Shown: positions 7,681-16,004 of the stretch, piece by piece | How positions within the stretch are numbered: position 1 is the stretch's first letter | Layout: every line of letters starts with the position of its first letter | From: Nitrospirota bacterium | GTDB lineage: Bacteria; Nitrospirota; Leptospirillia; Leptospirillales; Leptospirillaceae | Assembly (NCBI GenBank): GCA_021806225.1 | Contig: JAJZXW010000015.1 | Coordinates: 1-64,000, forward strand | Length of the DNA: 64,000 nt | Direction of reading: 5' to 3' | Position numbers and translations under genes: made by a program | The notes under the pieces: model-generated | Seen by the model: the letters and a program-made list of their open reading frames with translations, nothing else | Database searches by the model: none | What the model was told of the DNA's origin: nothing

Positions 7681-9063
7681 ATGGAGACCGTTCGGCCCGC
7701 GGCGGTGGCCGGGGCCTTTTACGAAGGAGGAAGAGCGGAGCTCGCGGCGACGGTGGCCGCCCTGCTCGAGGAGGCCGGAGGAAAGGTCCATGGCCGGCCG
7801 GGCCCTCCCCCCAAGGCGCTGATCGTTCCCCATGCCGGATATGTCTATTCCGGTCCGATCGCGGCCAGCGCCTATGTTCTCCTGACCGGAGCCAGGGGAC
7901 TGATCACGCGGGTGGTGCTCCTGGGTCCGGCCCATCGGGTCTTTCTCAGGGGAGTCGCCCTTCCGGAGGCCCGCGCCTTCCGTACCCCTCTGGGGGAGGT
8001 GGCGCTCGACCGGGAACTCGTGACCCGTATCGCGGCCATGCCCCAGGTGAGCCTGAACGGGGAGGCCCACCGCCTCGAGCACTCCCTCGAGGTCCAGCTT
8101 CCGTTCCTCCAGACGCTCCTGGGGGAGTTCACCTTGTTGCCGCTCGTGGTCGGCCAGGCCACCCCTTCGGAGGTGGCCGAGGTGCTCGAGGCCGTCCGGG
8201 GGGGGCCGGAGACTCTCATTGTGGTGAGCTCCGACCTCTCCCACTACCTGAAGAGCTCCCTCGCGCGCGAGATCGATGCCCGAACCGCCCAGGCCATTCT
8301 GGATCTCGATCCGGAGATCGTCCCGGAGGAAGCCTGCGGCGCCTTTCCCGTGAACGGGCTCCTCGTGGTCGCCCGGAAATGGCGTCTCAGGCCCTTCGAG
8401 ATCGATCTCAGGAATTCCGGGGATACCGCCGGAACCCCCGATCAGGTGGTGGGGTACGGCGCCTTTGCCTTCTTTGAGGAAAAGCCGGAAGGAGAGTCTG
8501 GGGCGAAGGAGGAGGAGGTCGAGGGGGCCCGTCTCGTGGATCTGGCGCGGGAGGCGGTGGAGGTCCGGCTGGGCCACGGAACGCTCTCCCGGCCGGAGGG
8601 GCTTCCCTTCCTCTTTCGGCCGGGAGCTACCTTCGTCACCCTGACGAAACACGGGCAGCTGCGGGGGTGCATCGGAACCCTCGAGGGCTGGCGACCCTTG
8701 CTGGAGGATCTTCGGGCCAATGCCGTGGGCGCGGCCTTCCACGACCCCCGGTTTCCCCCGGTGGTTCGGGGGGAGCTCGACCGGATCCGGTTCGAGGTCT
8801 CGCTGCTCTCCGCCCCCGAGACCCTGACCGTGGCCGGGGAGCGGGATCTTCTCGAACGCCTCCGGCCGGAAGTGGACGGACTGATCCTGAGCCTGGGCCG
8901 GGCCCGGGCCACCTTTCTGCCCCAGGTCTGGGAACAGGTGTCCGACCCCGGGGAGTTCGTCCGGCATCTCAAGGAAAAGGCGGGCCTGCCTCCGGACTTC
9001 TGGTCGGAAGGACTCAAGTTCTGGCGCTATACCGTTCAAAAGTGGAAAGAGGACGACCGATGA
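7681..9063 (+). CDS. amrB-amrA: AmmeMemoRadiSam fusion: Memo-like (B) plus AMMECR1-like (A)
   Basis: One 460-residue chain joins two families usually encoded separately. Residues about 1-265 are Memo-like: PAAVAGAFYEGG, ALIVPHAGYVYSGP, VVLLGPAHRVF, EHSLEVQLPFLQ and VVSSDLSHYL. Memo proteins resemble class III extradiol dioxygenases and keep metal-ligand histidines. A charged linker (EGESGAKEEEVEG) leads to an AMMECR1 domain with TLTKHGQLRGCIGTLE and NAVGAAFHDPRFPPV. The start is the ATG at 7681, preceded by AAGGAGGGAAGGG. The stop overlaps the start of the radical SAM gene. The biochemical role of this widely conserved trio is not established to my knowledge. Confidence 0.9.
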   Translation: METVRPAAVAGAFYEGGRAELAATVAALLEEAGGKVHGRPGPPPKALIVPHAGYVYSGPIAASAYVLLTGARGLITRVVLLGPAHRVFLRGVALPEARAFRTPLGEVALDRELVTRIAAMPQVSLNGEAHRLEHSLEVQLPFLQTLLGEFTLLPLVVGQATPSEVAEVLEAVRGGPETLIVVSSDLSHYLKSSLAREIDARTAQAILDLDPEIVPEEACGAFPVNGLLVVARKWRLRPFEIDLRNSGDTAGTPDQVVGYGAFAFFEEKPEGESGAKEEEVEGARLVDLAREAVEVRLGHGTLSRPEGLPFLFRPGATFVTLTKHGQLRGCIGTLEGWRPLLEDLRANAVGAAFHDPRFPPVVRGELDRIRFEVSLLSAPETLTVAGERDLLERLRPEVDGLILSLGRARATFLPQVWEQVSDPGEFVRHLKEKAGLPPDFWSEGLKFWRYTVQKWKEDDR

Positions 9064-10154
9064 TCGGTCCTGACGACGCCCGATGGTGGCACATGCTTCC
9101 CGACGGGAGGATCTCCTGCGATCTCTGTCCCCGGGACTGCAAGCTCCATGAGGGGCAGCGGGGTCTCTGCTTTGTCCGAAAGCGGGAGGGGGACCGGATG
9201 GTCCTCGACACATGGGGGCGATCGAGCGGGTTCTGTCTGGATCCGGTGGAGAAGAAGCCGCTGAACCATTTCTATCCCGGCTCTTCCGTCCTCTCCTTCG
9301 GGACGGCCGGGTGCAACCTCTCCTGCAAGTTCTGCCAGAACTGGGACATGTCAAAGTCCCGGGAGCTCGACACCCTCATGGACCGGGCCCTTCCAGGGGA
9401 GCTGGCCCGTGCGGCGGAAGAATGGGGCGCCACGAGCGTGGCCTTCACCTACAACGATCCGGTCATCTTCGCCGAATATGCCATGGACGTGGCCGAGGCC
9501 TGCCGGGCCAGGGGGATCCGGACGGTGGCCGTCACCGCGGGCTACATCAACGCGGAGCCCCGCAGGGAGTTCTTCTCCCTGATGGACGCCGCCAACGTCG
9601 ACCTCAAGTCCTTCTCCGAGGAATTCTACTTCCGGCTGACCGGGGGACACCTGAAGGCCGTGCTGGATACCCTCGTCTACCTGCGCCGCGAGACCGCGGT
9701 CTGGTTCGAGATCACCACCCTCCTCATCCCCGGCCACAACGATTCGGAGGAGGAAATCGGCGCCATGAGCGACTGGATCCTCCGGGAGCTGGGCCCCGAC
9801 GTTCCCCTCCACTTCTCGGCCTTCCATCCCGACTACCAGATGACCGACGTTCCGCCGACCCCTCCGGAAACCCTCGCTTCCGCCCGGAGGCTGGCCCTCT
9901 CCCGGGGACTCCGCCACGTCTATACCGGAAACGTGCGGGACCGGGAGGGCCAAACGACCTTCTGTTCCTCCTGCGGCTCCGCCCTCATCGTCCGGGACGG
10001 CTACCGGATCGACCGGTACGCCCTGGCGCCGGGGGGCCGGTGCCCCTCCTGTCGGACCCTTCTTCCGGGCCACTTCGGGGATCCGGCGACCTTCACTTCC
10101 TTCGGGAACCGCCGCATTCCCGTCCTCATTCACCCCGGGCACCCCGGGACCTGA
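9060..10154 (+). CDS. amrS: AmmeMemoRadiSam system radical SAM enzyme
   Basis: A 364-residue radical SAM protein. The 4Fe-4S binding motif is CNLSCKFCQNWD. Before it lies a cysteine cluster (CDLCPRDC plus a further Cys in GLCFVRK) typical of this PflA-like family. Later motifs are TSVAFTYNDPVIFAEYAMD and VDLKSFSEEFY, and the C-terminal part has two more CxxC pairs (CSSCGS, CPSCRT). It starts inside the stop of the Memo-AMMECR1 fusion (ATGA), so all three functions of the system are made from one coupled operon. The chemical reaction is unknown. Confidence 0.9.
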   Translation: MIGPDDARWWHMLPDGRISCDLCPRDCKLHEGQRGLCFVRKREGDRMVLDTWGRSSGFCLDPVEKKPLNHFYPGSSVLSFGTAGCNLSCKFCQNWDMSKSRELDTLMDRALPGELARAAEEWGATSVAFTYNDPVIFAEYAMDVAEACRARGIRTVAVTAGYINAEPRREFFSLMDAANVDLKSFSEEFYFRLTGGHLKAVLDTLVYLRRETAVWFEITTLLIPGHNDSEEEIGAMSDWILRELGPDVPLHFSAFHPDYQMTDVPPTPPETLASARRLALSRGLRHVYTGNVRDREGQTTFCSSCGSALIVRDGYRIDRYALAPGGRCPSCRTLLPGHFGDPATFTSFGNRRIPVLIHPGHPGT

Positions 10155-10177
10155 GCCGATCCCGGCGCGCCACTCCG

Positions 10178-10621
10178 TCAGACGAGAAGAACCTCGGCCA
10201 GCTTTTCCCGGAGCTCCCTGGCCGGAAGCAGCGTGTAGTCGCGCACGACCGTCGCCGCCACCTTCTCCTGGAGCCGGTTGTCGAGGGACTCGCGGATCTT
10301 CCCCATGAAGTCGGGCGGCGCGGCCAGCAGGAGGCGGTCGAACTTCTTCGCGGAAAGACCCGAGGAGAGTTCGTGGGCGATTTCCCGGGCGAACTTTTCG
10401 GCACCGGCTTCCCGGGGCGCCGTCCCCCACTGGGTCGCCGGACGGGACCCCTGCCCTGCCGGCGTGGCGTTCCTGCCTCCGGCGTCGGTGGTGACTTCTC
10501 CGTTCTTGAGCCGGCCTTCCGGGTGTTCGAGGCGTCGTTCGAGCTCGAGGTCCTGGCCGGTCCCCCGGCTTTTCCAGAAGAGGGCCGAGGTGGCGTTGGC
10601 GACGAGAATCCAGGTGTTCAT
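10178..10621 (-). CDS. Host-attachment family protein (bacterial eRF1-like domain)
   Basis: A 147-residue protein resembling the Host_attach / COG5622 family: N-terminal WILVANATSALFW, a hydrophilic middle, then AREIAHELSSGL, KFDRLLLAAPPDFMGKIRESL and a C-terminal amphipathic helix. Members adopt an eRF1/Pelota-like fold; the name comes from a plant-associated bacterium and does not imply a host here. The ATG follows AAGGAGGA at a good distance. It is convergent with amrS, 23 bases apart, and divergent from serS. The role is unknown. Confidence 0.7.
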   Translation of the reverse strand: MNTWILVANATSALFWKSRGTGQDLELERRLEHPEGRLKNGEVTTDAGGRNATPAGQGSRPATQWGTAPREAGAEKFAREIAHELSSGLSAKKFDRLLLAAPPDFMGKIRESLDNRLQEKVAATVVRDYTLLPARELREKLAEVLLV

Positions 10622-10832
10622 GGGAATCCTCCTTGGGAATGTGGGTCAGGGACCGGGACGTTTTCCACCCTGATTGTGCTCCAAATTCCCGAAAGAATCG
10701 AGGCCTTCAAGAGGGAGAGGGAGGATTCTTTCCATCGGGGACCGATGCGGTTAGAATGGAAAGGAAGGGCGTTCGAACGACAGGACCCGGCCCCGGGGAG
10801 AGTTCTTCCCGGGCCTTTCAATCAGGAGAGCC

Positions 10833-12200
10833 ATGCTCGACAGGAACCGGATTCTCAAGGATCCCGAAGCGGCCGAACGGGCTTTTCGCTCCCGCGGCCT
10901 CCCGGTGGACATGGGGGCTCTCGTGGAGCTCGACGCCGAATGGTTCGGAGCGGTCCGGGAATGGGAGGCCCTTCGGGAGAAGCGCAACACCCTTTCCTCC
11001 GAGATCGGACTCAAAAAGCGCCGGGGCGAGCCCACCGCCGAGATCGAGGCCCAGGTCCGGACGGTGAACGAGGCAATAGGGGCGGCCGAGGAGCGGAAAC
11101 GGGATCTCGAAGCGCGCCGGGAAGAGGTGTGGCTCACCCTCCCGAATCTCCCCCACGACAGCGTTCCCGTCGGGGCGGACGAGAACGAAAACGTCGAGCT
11201 CCGGCGCGGGGGGGAGCCACCCGTCTTTTCCTTTCCTCCGAAGCCCCACTGGGAGGTCGGGGCGGGGCTCGGCATCCTGGACTTCGACCGGGCGGCCCGG
11301 ATGTCGGGCGCCCGCTTTTCCCTTCTCTCCGACGCCGGTGCCCGCCTCGAGCGCGCCCTCATCGCCTTCATGCTCGACTGCCACACCGCCTCCCGCCCCG
11401 ACGGTTCGCCTTCCTACCGGGAACTCTCGGTTCCCTACCTCGTGCTTCCTGAAAGCCTCCGGGCGACAGGCCAGCTTCCCAAGTTCCGGGAGGAACTCTT
11501 TTACGTCGCGGCCGACGACCTCTTCCTGATCCCCACCGCCGAGGTCCCCGTCACGAACACTCTCCGGGGCGAGATCATCGAGGAGGAGGCCCTTCCCCTC
11601 AAGTTCTGCGCCTATACCGCCTGTTTCCGGCGGGAGGCGGGGGCGGCGGGAAAGGACACGCGGGGGCTCATCCGGCAGCACCAGTTCGACAAGGTCGAGC
11701 TGGTCTGGTTTTCCGCCCCAGAACGCTCCTGGGACCATCTCGAGACCCTCACGGCGGATGCCGCCGGCATCCTGGAGCGGCTGGGGCTCTCCTATCGCGT
11801 GATCGCCCTCTGCACGGGCGACCTGGGCTTCTCCGCGGCCAAGACCTACGACATCGAGGTCTGGTTCCCCTCCCAGGGCCGCTACCGGGAGATCTCCTCC
11901 TGTTCGAACTTCTCCGATTTCCAGGCCCGGCGGGGACAGATCCGCTACCGCCGCTCGGAAGACCGGAAGGTTCAGCCCCTCCATACCCTGAACGGCTCGG
12001 GGCTGGCCATCGGCCGGACCCTGGCCGCCCTCCTCGAAAACTTCCAGACGGAGGAGGGCGGCGTCCGGATTCCGGAGCCCCTGGTTCCCTACATGGGCGG
12101 AATCTCCTATCTCGATCCCAGGGACGCCGTCCCCCTCTCCGGAGCCTCCCGCTCCGAGAGGCCGAAGGCAAACAACGTCAAAGACTTCTCAAAAGGATGA
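10833..12200 (+). CDS. serS: Seryl-tRNA synthetase
   Basis: A 455-residue class II synthetase that charges tRNA-Ser. The N-terminal long coiled-coil arm that grips the tRNA extra arm spans roughly residues 25-105. The catalytic core shows LPKFREELFYVAADDLFLIP, PTAEVPVTN, the motif 2 region FRREAGAAGKDTRGLIRQHQF and motif 3 LNGSGLAIGRTLAALLEN. AGGAGA precedes the ATG. The 210-base gap upstream presumably carries its promoter, but no strong boxes stand out. A small receiver-like gene follows after four bases. Confidence 0.95.
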   Translation: MLDRNRILKDPEAAERAFRSRGLPVDMGALVELDAEWFGAVREWEALREKRNTLSSEIGLKKRRGEPTAEIEAQVRTVNEAIGAAEERKRDLEARREEVWLTLPNLPHDSVPVGADENENVELRRGGEPPVFSFPPKPHWEVGAGLGILDFDRAARMSGARFSLLSDAGARLERALIAFMLDCHTASRPDGSPSYRELSVPYLVLPESLRATGQLPKFREELFYVAADDLFLIPTAEVPVTNTLRGEIIEEEALPLKFCAYTACFRREAGAAGKDTRGLIRQHQFDKVELVWFSAPERSWDHLETLTADAAGILERLGLSYRVIALCTGDLGFSAAKTYDIEVWFPSQGRYREISSCSNFSDFQARRGQIRYRRSEDRKVQPLHTLNGSGLAIGRTLAALLENFQTEEGGVRIPEPLVPYMGGISYLDPRDAVPLSGASRSERPKANNVKDFSKG

Positions 12201-12204
12201 CCCG

Positions 12205-12576
12205 ATGACTGACGGCAGCGCGAAAGGAACGGTCCTCTTTGTGGGGCGGGACATCTTCCTCGGAACGATGGTTTCGCAGGTGATCCAGAAGGCCGGATAC
12301 TCTTCCCGGTCGGTCACCCCGGCCAAGGTCTACGAGACGGTGTCGGGCGATCTCTCCATCCGCGCGGTGGTCGCCGATCTCAAGGAGGCCAAGGAGTATC
12401 TCTCCGAAATCGTGGAGGCGGGATCGACCGGAAGCCATCCGCGTCTGATCGCGATCGCCTTTCACACCGACATCGAGTCCAAGCGTCAGGCCCAGAAGGC
12501 GGGGTTCGAGCATGTGATCCACCGCTCCCAGATCCAGTCTCTTCTCCCCCAGATCCTGACAGAAAAAAAGCCGTGA
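12205..12576 (+). CDS. Small CheY-like receiver protein
   Basis: A 123-residue single-domain protein with the alternating beta/alpha layout of a response-regulator receiver: TVLFVGRD at strand 1, AVVADLKEAKEYL at strand 3 with a candidate phospho-acceptor Asp, LIAIAFHTD at strand 4 and HVIHRSQIQSLLPQIL at the C-terminus. The acidic pair normally following strand 1 and the conserved Lys near the end are not clear, so it may be a degenerate or phosphorylation-independent receiver. It lies four bases after serS with no partner kinase nearby. Confidence 0.5.
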   Translation: MTDGSAKGTVLFVGRDIFLGTMVSQVIQKAGYSSRSVTPAKVYETVSGDLSIRAVVADLKEAKEYLSEIVEAGSTGSHPRLIAIAFHTDIESKRQAQKAGFEHVIHRSQIQSLLPQILTEKKP

Positions 12577-12583
12577 GTCCGTC

Positions 12584-13252
12584 GTGGTCCGGGCGACCCT
12601 CTCCCTCCTCCTGATCCTGGCCTCGCTCCGGATCGTTTTTGCCGCTCCCCTTCCTCCGGACTGTCCCGGGCCGGCCTCGGCCACCCTTTCCCCCGATCCG
12701 GGAGGACCTCCGACGGAGCCCGCGATCCGGGCCCTTCTCCGGACGGCCCGGACCGTGCGGGATCTCTCTTCCGGACGGAAGATCGGAGAGGCGGCCCTGT
12801 CCCGGGCCGGGAGAGAGCTTGCGCCGCTTCTCGCGGTCCGGCCTGGGGAGGCGACCCTCCACGCCCTGGCCGGGGAGCGGGATCTTCTCCTTGTCCAGTA
12901 CTGGGGCTTCCCGGGAGGCATGGCCTACGGGAAGAGGGCCCAGACCGAGAACGACCGGGCCCTGGCCCTTGATCCGGACAACGCCGAAGCCCATCTCTCG
13001 AAAGGGATCGAGCTCTACTACAAGCCCTGGTTCGTGGGAGGGTCGGTCCCCCGGGCCCTGGCGGAATTCGAGCGGGCGAACAGTCTGAGGCCAGATGATC
13101 CCCGGATCCTGTCCTGGATCGGCATCGCCCGCCACCGCCTCGGCCGCCCCGGAGCCCGCTCCTTTGTGGAGGCGGCCGTGAGGCTGTGCCCCGGAAGTCC
13201 CCTCTATGAGGCGCGGGCCCGAACCTTCGACCCCCGTGCGGTGCACCCGTGA
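12584..13252 (+). CDS. Exported TPR-repeat protein
   Basis: A 222-residue protein starting at GTG with a hydrophobic signal sequence ending near VFAAP, so it is probably periplasmic. Two or three TPR-like helical pairs can be seen, for example NDRALALDPDNAEAHLSKG and ALAEFERANSLRPDDPRI. It starts seven bases after the receiver-like gene and its last bases overlap the next start (GTGA), suggesting one transcription unit. No specific role can be read from the sequence. Confidence 0.6.
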   Translation: MVRATLSLLLILASLRIVFAAPLPPDCPGPASATLSPDPGGPPTEPAIRALLRTARTVRDLSSGRKIGEAALSRAGRELAPLLAVRPGEATLHALAGERDLLLVQYWGFPGGMAYGKRAQTENDRALALDPDNAEAHLSKGIELYYKPWFVGGSVPRALAEFERANSLRPDDPRILSWIGIARHRLGRPGARSFVEAAVRLCPGSPLYEARARTFDPRAVHP

Positions 13253-13485
13253 TCGAGTCCGGCGTGCGCCGGTACCTCCGGCCCGAGGAACGGGTCCGGC
13301 ACCGGGACTACCCCGAGTGGGGAACGGGCCGGGTCGTCGAAACCCGCGAATCCTCCGTCCCGGGCGGCGCCTGCTTCGTCCTGGTCCGCTTCGAGGACGG
13401 CCAGGAGCGTCTCTTCTTCAATGATCTCAACGACGACCGCTGTTGCTATTACGCGGGGCTGGTCCGCTGTCTGGTCGCCCTCTAG
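13249..13485 (+). CDS. DUF3553-like small protein
   Basis: A 78-residue protein with the pattern of a compact beta-barrel of the kind found in DUF3553 and in CarD/UvrD-type tails: RVRHRDYPEWGTGRVVET, then FVLVRFEDGQERLFFNDLND, ending with two adjacent Cys. Such domains are often protein-binding modules attached to DNA or RNA machinery. The GTG start overlaps the stop of the TPR gene. It closes this small rightward run. Confidence 0.5.
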   Translation: MIESGVRRYLRPEERVRHRDYPEWGTGRVVETRESSVPGGACFVLVRFEDGQERLFFNDLNDDRCCYYAGLVRCLVAL

Positions 13486-13492
13486 GCTCGGC

Positions 13493-14250
13493 GTGCGCCG
13501 TCAGGGACGATCGATCTCCCACACGCCGGTCCAGGCACAACACGCCAGGGCCCCTTCGTCCGGGGGGGCGTTCCTCCGTAGACAATCCATCCCTCTTCGG
13601 CCGGACCAGAGAGAGACGTCCAGAAGTCGAGTCCCCGGAAAAAATCGGAAGCCACCGTCTTTCCGGCCTTGACCTCGACGGGAAGGATCCTGTTTCCCCC
13701 TTTCGAGGAGGAGGTCCGCCTCGTGTCCCGTCCGGTCCTGCCAGAAGGAGAGGCGCGGTTCCGGCCCCCTGTTCAGGCGCCCTTTCAGGAACTCTCCCAC
13801 GACAAATGTTTCAAACAGAGCTTCGAGAGGGGGATGCGTTTCGATCTGGGGCGCCGTTTCGATTCCCAGGAGCCTGGAGACGAGCCCGGTGTCGGTAAAG
13901 TAAAGCTCTGGAGTCTTGAACACATTCTTGTTGAAGTTCCGGTGATGGGGAAGGAGGAAGAACAGGAGACCGCTGGCCTCCAGGAGGGAAAGCCAGGCTT
14001 TTGCCGTATTGTGCGAGATTTGGCAGACGTTGGCGAGGGGGGGAGATGGACCGGCTGTCCTGTCCGCCCCGCGCAAACCTTGACGAACCTGTGAAAGGAG
14101 GTCGGATCCCGGATGTTGGGAAGTTGGCGGACATCCCCTTCGATGCAGGTTCGGACGTAGTTCCCGTACCATATGAATGAGTTCGGGGGGGCCTGTCCGT
14201 GATTGGAAAAGCCCTTCCGGGCCCTCGCCTTTCGACTGCGACCTCCCGGA
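13493..14250 (-). pseudogene. Frameshifted C-terminal part of an AAA+/DUF4143 ATPase
   Basis: Reading leftward, three consecutive frames together rebuild the C-terminal half of an ATPase of the AAA_14/DUF4143 group. The first frame gives WYGNYVRTCIEGDVRQLPNI and RFVKVCAGRTGQ; a second gives ISHNTAKAWLSLLEASGL, LYFTDTGLVSRLLGIET and FETFVVGEFLKGRLNRG; a third gives ILPVEVKAGKTVASDFFRGL and IVYGGTP. At least two frameshifts (near 14030 and 13690) separate them, and the N-terminal Walker ATPase half is absent. It is therefore a remnant, next to a transposase remnant. Confidence 0.8.
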
Positions 14251-14300
14251 CCTTCCCCTCTCCACAACCGGACATCCTGGAAGAACGACTCCGACTCCGG

Positions 14301-14657
14301 CTAGAAGGCGAAGCTGGCAGGGCGAATCGAGCCGATCGCCGTTCGTCTGATTTTTTCGACCGTCTCCCTCAGCAGCGATTCCACAGTGCGCCAGCCCTCG
14401 CGGGCCGCTTCGCTCGGAGCGCCTTCGCTTTCCGCATGCCGGGCCCGGCAGGCGCTGTACAGATCCCTCTGGACCGTACCCACCCCGCCAGGACAGCGGG
14501 GTCGCCTCGAAGACAGGGGCTTTTTCACAAGCGTTCCGCATCCGCAGCCGAACCGGGGGCACTTGTCGTGCATTTCCTCCGTGATTTTGCGATTCCACTC
14601 GGTCTCGGGAGAGCGAATTCCCCGGAACGTCCTTGACATGTCAAAGCAAGTTATCAT
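14301..14657 (-). pseudogene. Probable TnpB-like transposase C-terminal remnant
   Basis: A 118-codon frame whose middle reads CGCGTLVKKPLS, then CPGGVGTVQRDLYSA followed by a helical tail. This is the arrangement of the C-terminal zinc ribbon and closing RDxxSA segment of TnpB-like transposases as I remember them. The upstream nuclease core is missing and the first 25 codons look unrelated. It abuts the decayed ATPase and marks a former insertion. An alternative is a small standalone zinc-ribbon protein. Confidence 0.45.
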
Positions 14658-14687
14658 CTTTTAAGGAAATTGTATCATTGTTTATTC

Positions 14688-14703
14688 TGGCATGAAGTGT
14701 GCT
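14688..14703 (+). promoter_or_regulatory. Candidate sigma-54 (-24/-12) promoter of the chemoreceptor gene
   Basis: TGGCATGAAGTGTGCT keeps the essential GG and GC pairs at the correct distance of the TGGCACG-N4-TTGCW consensus and differs at two other positions. Transcription would start near 14715, about 70 bases before the ATG at 14784. It is a weaker match than the one in front of dabB. Confidence 0.4.
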
Positions 14704-14783
14704 TGGCACCATTGGTTTTTGCAGGGACCCCCCCCGGCTACGGAAACAAAGACGCCCCGAACACCGATCCTATGGAGAAGAGC

Positions 14784-15872
14784 ATGAGAGATCTCCCGTT
14801 TCCCGGGCTTTCCCCGGAGCGCGCTTCTCCTCCTGTCGTGCCTGGCAACGAAGGCGCGACAGGAGGACTCGAAGGAATTCTTGCGGCCTGCCCCGGGTGC
14901 GCCGGGAAAATTCTCGACGCGATCCAGTCCGACGGGGTCGCGCTGGCCACCACCGAACCCGGAGCGGGGAAGGAGGGGAACCATATCGTCTACATGAACC
15001 GGAAGATGAAGGAGATTCTCCTGAAAATGTCCGGCGATCTCGAGAGCCAGTACGGGCTCTCCCCGGATTCCGTTCCGGGAGCCTCCATCCACCGGTTCCA
15101 CAGGGATCCCGCCCGCATCCGGACGATTCTGGGCGGACTGGAGCCAGGGGAAACCCGACGGAACCAGGTCATTCCCGTCGGCTCCATGCGGTTCCGGTCG
15201 GTCAGCGAAGTCCTGATCGATGGAACTGGCCGCCGCATCGCTTACCTGACGGTTTTCACCGACATCACCTCCCTTGCGCACCTGGAAGATGTTTCCGCGG
15301 AATCCACCATGATTGCCCGAATGACGGAAGATCTCGGCGCGAAGGTGTCCGCCCTTTCGGCAAACGCCGACTCAGGCCGGGAGACCATCTTCCGCATGGT
15401 CCGGGGGGTGGTCGAGAACGAGGAGTTGATGAAGGCGCTCGTGCAGGAGGTGGAAGTCCTCGGGAGCCGCTCCGAAGAGATCGGAACCGTTGCCGGAACG
15501 ATCGGCCAGATCGCTTCGCAAACCCGGCTCCTGTCCCTGAATGCCGCGATAGAGGCGGCCCGGGCCGGCCGGGAGGGCCGGGGGTTCTCCGTCGTGTCCG
15601 ACGAGGTCCGGAATCTCGCAGAGAGGACGGCGGCAGCCACGAAGGAGATAGGCTCGATGATCCGGAGGGTGCAGGAAGAGATATCGAGGACGGTCAGCCT
15701 CATCTCCGAAGGGCTTTCGCGATCGTCGGGGAACCGGGAGCTGGCCATCCGGACGGAGGCGGTGTTCGATGCGGTCCGTGAGGAAAACCGCCGCTTCCTC
15801 GAGGCCATCGCCGATATCGACCGGGCGGCTGCCCGGCAGGAGCGCTCCATCCGGAGTTTCCTCGCGGAGTGA
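14784..15872 (+). CDS. Soluble PAS-containing chemoreceptor
   Basis: A cytoplasmic methyl-accepting-chemotaxis-type signalling protein of 362 residues. No membrane segment is present. The N-terminal part (after a CPGCAGKIL segment) looks like a PAS domain with [12 protein letters not shown] and a return strand near [11 protein letters not shown]. The C-terminal coiled coil carries the receptor tip: [20 protein letters not shown], then [16 protein letters not shown]. The ATG at 14784 is preferred to one 12 bases earlier because GGAGAAG lies seven bases before it. It is short for a receptor, so signalling may be reduced to the tip region. No che genes are nearby. Confidence 0.8.
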   Translation: MRDLPFPGLSPERASPPVVPGNEGATGGLEGILAACPGCAGKILDAIQSDGVALATTEPGAGKEGNHIVYMNRKMKEILLKMSGDLESQYGLSPDSVPGASIHRFHRDPARIRTILGGLEPGETRRNQVIPVGSMRFRSVSEVLIDGTGRRIAYLTVFTDITSLAHLEDVSAESTMIARMTEDLGAKVSALSANADSGRETIFRMVRGVVENEELMKALVQEVEVLGSRSEEIGTVAGTIGQIASQTRLLSLNAAIEAARAGREGRGFSVVSDEVRNLAERTAAATKEIGSMIRRVQEEISRTVSLISEGLSRSSGNRELAIRTEAVFDAVREENRRFLEAIADIDRAAARQERSIRSFLAE

Positions 15873-16004
15873 GCCACGCCTTTTGTCCTTTCGGCTCCGG
15901 GGGCCGGAGTCTTCCCGCCTCCGCTCCGATTCCCGGATGCTCCCCGACGGTCGCCTCTCCCGATCGGGACTCCGCTCCTCCCTCACCGAAAGGACCGTTG
16001 GACC

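Noticed and set aside
14707-14724. TTGGCACC...TTGC near the chemoreceptor gene
   Set aside because: Distance between GG and GC is too long for a sigma-54 promoter.
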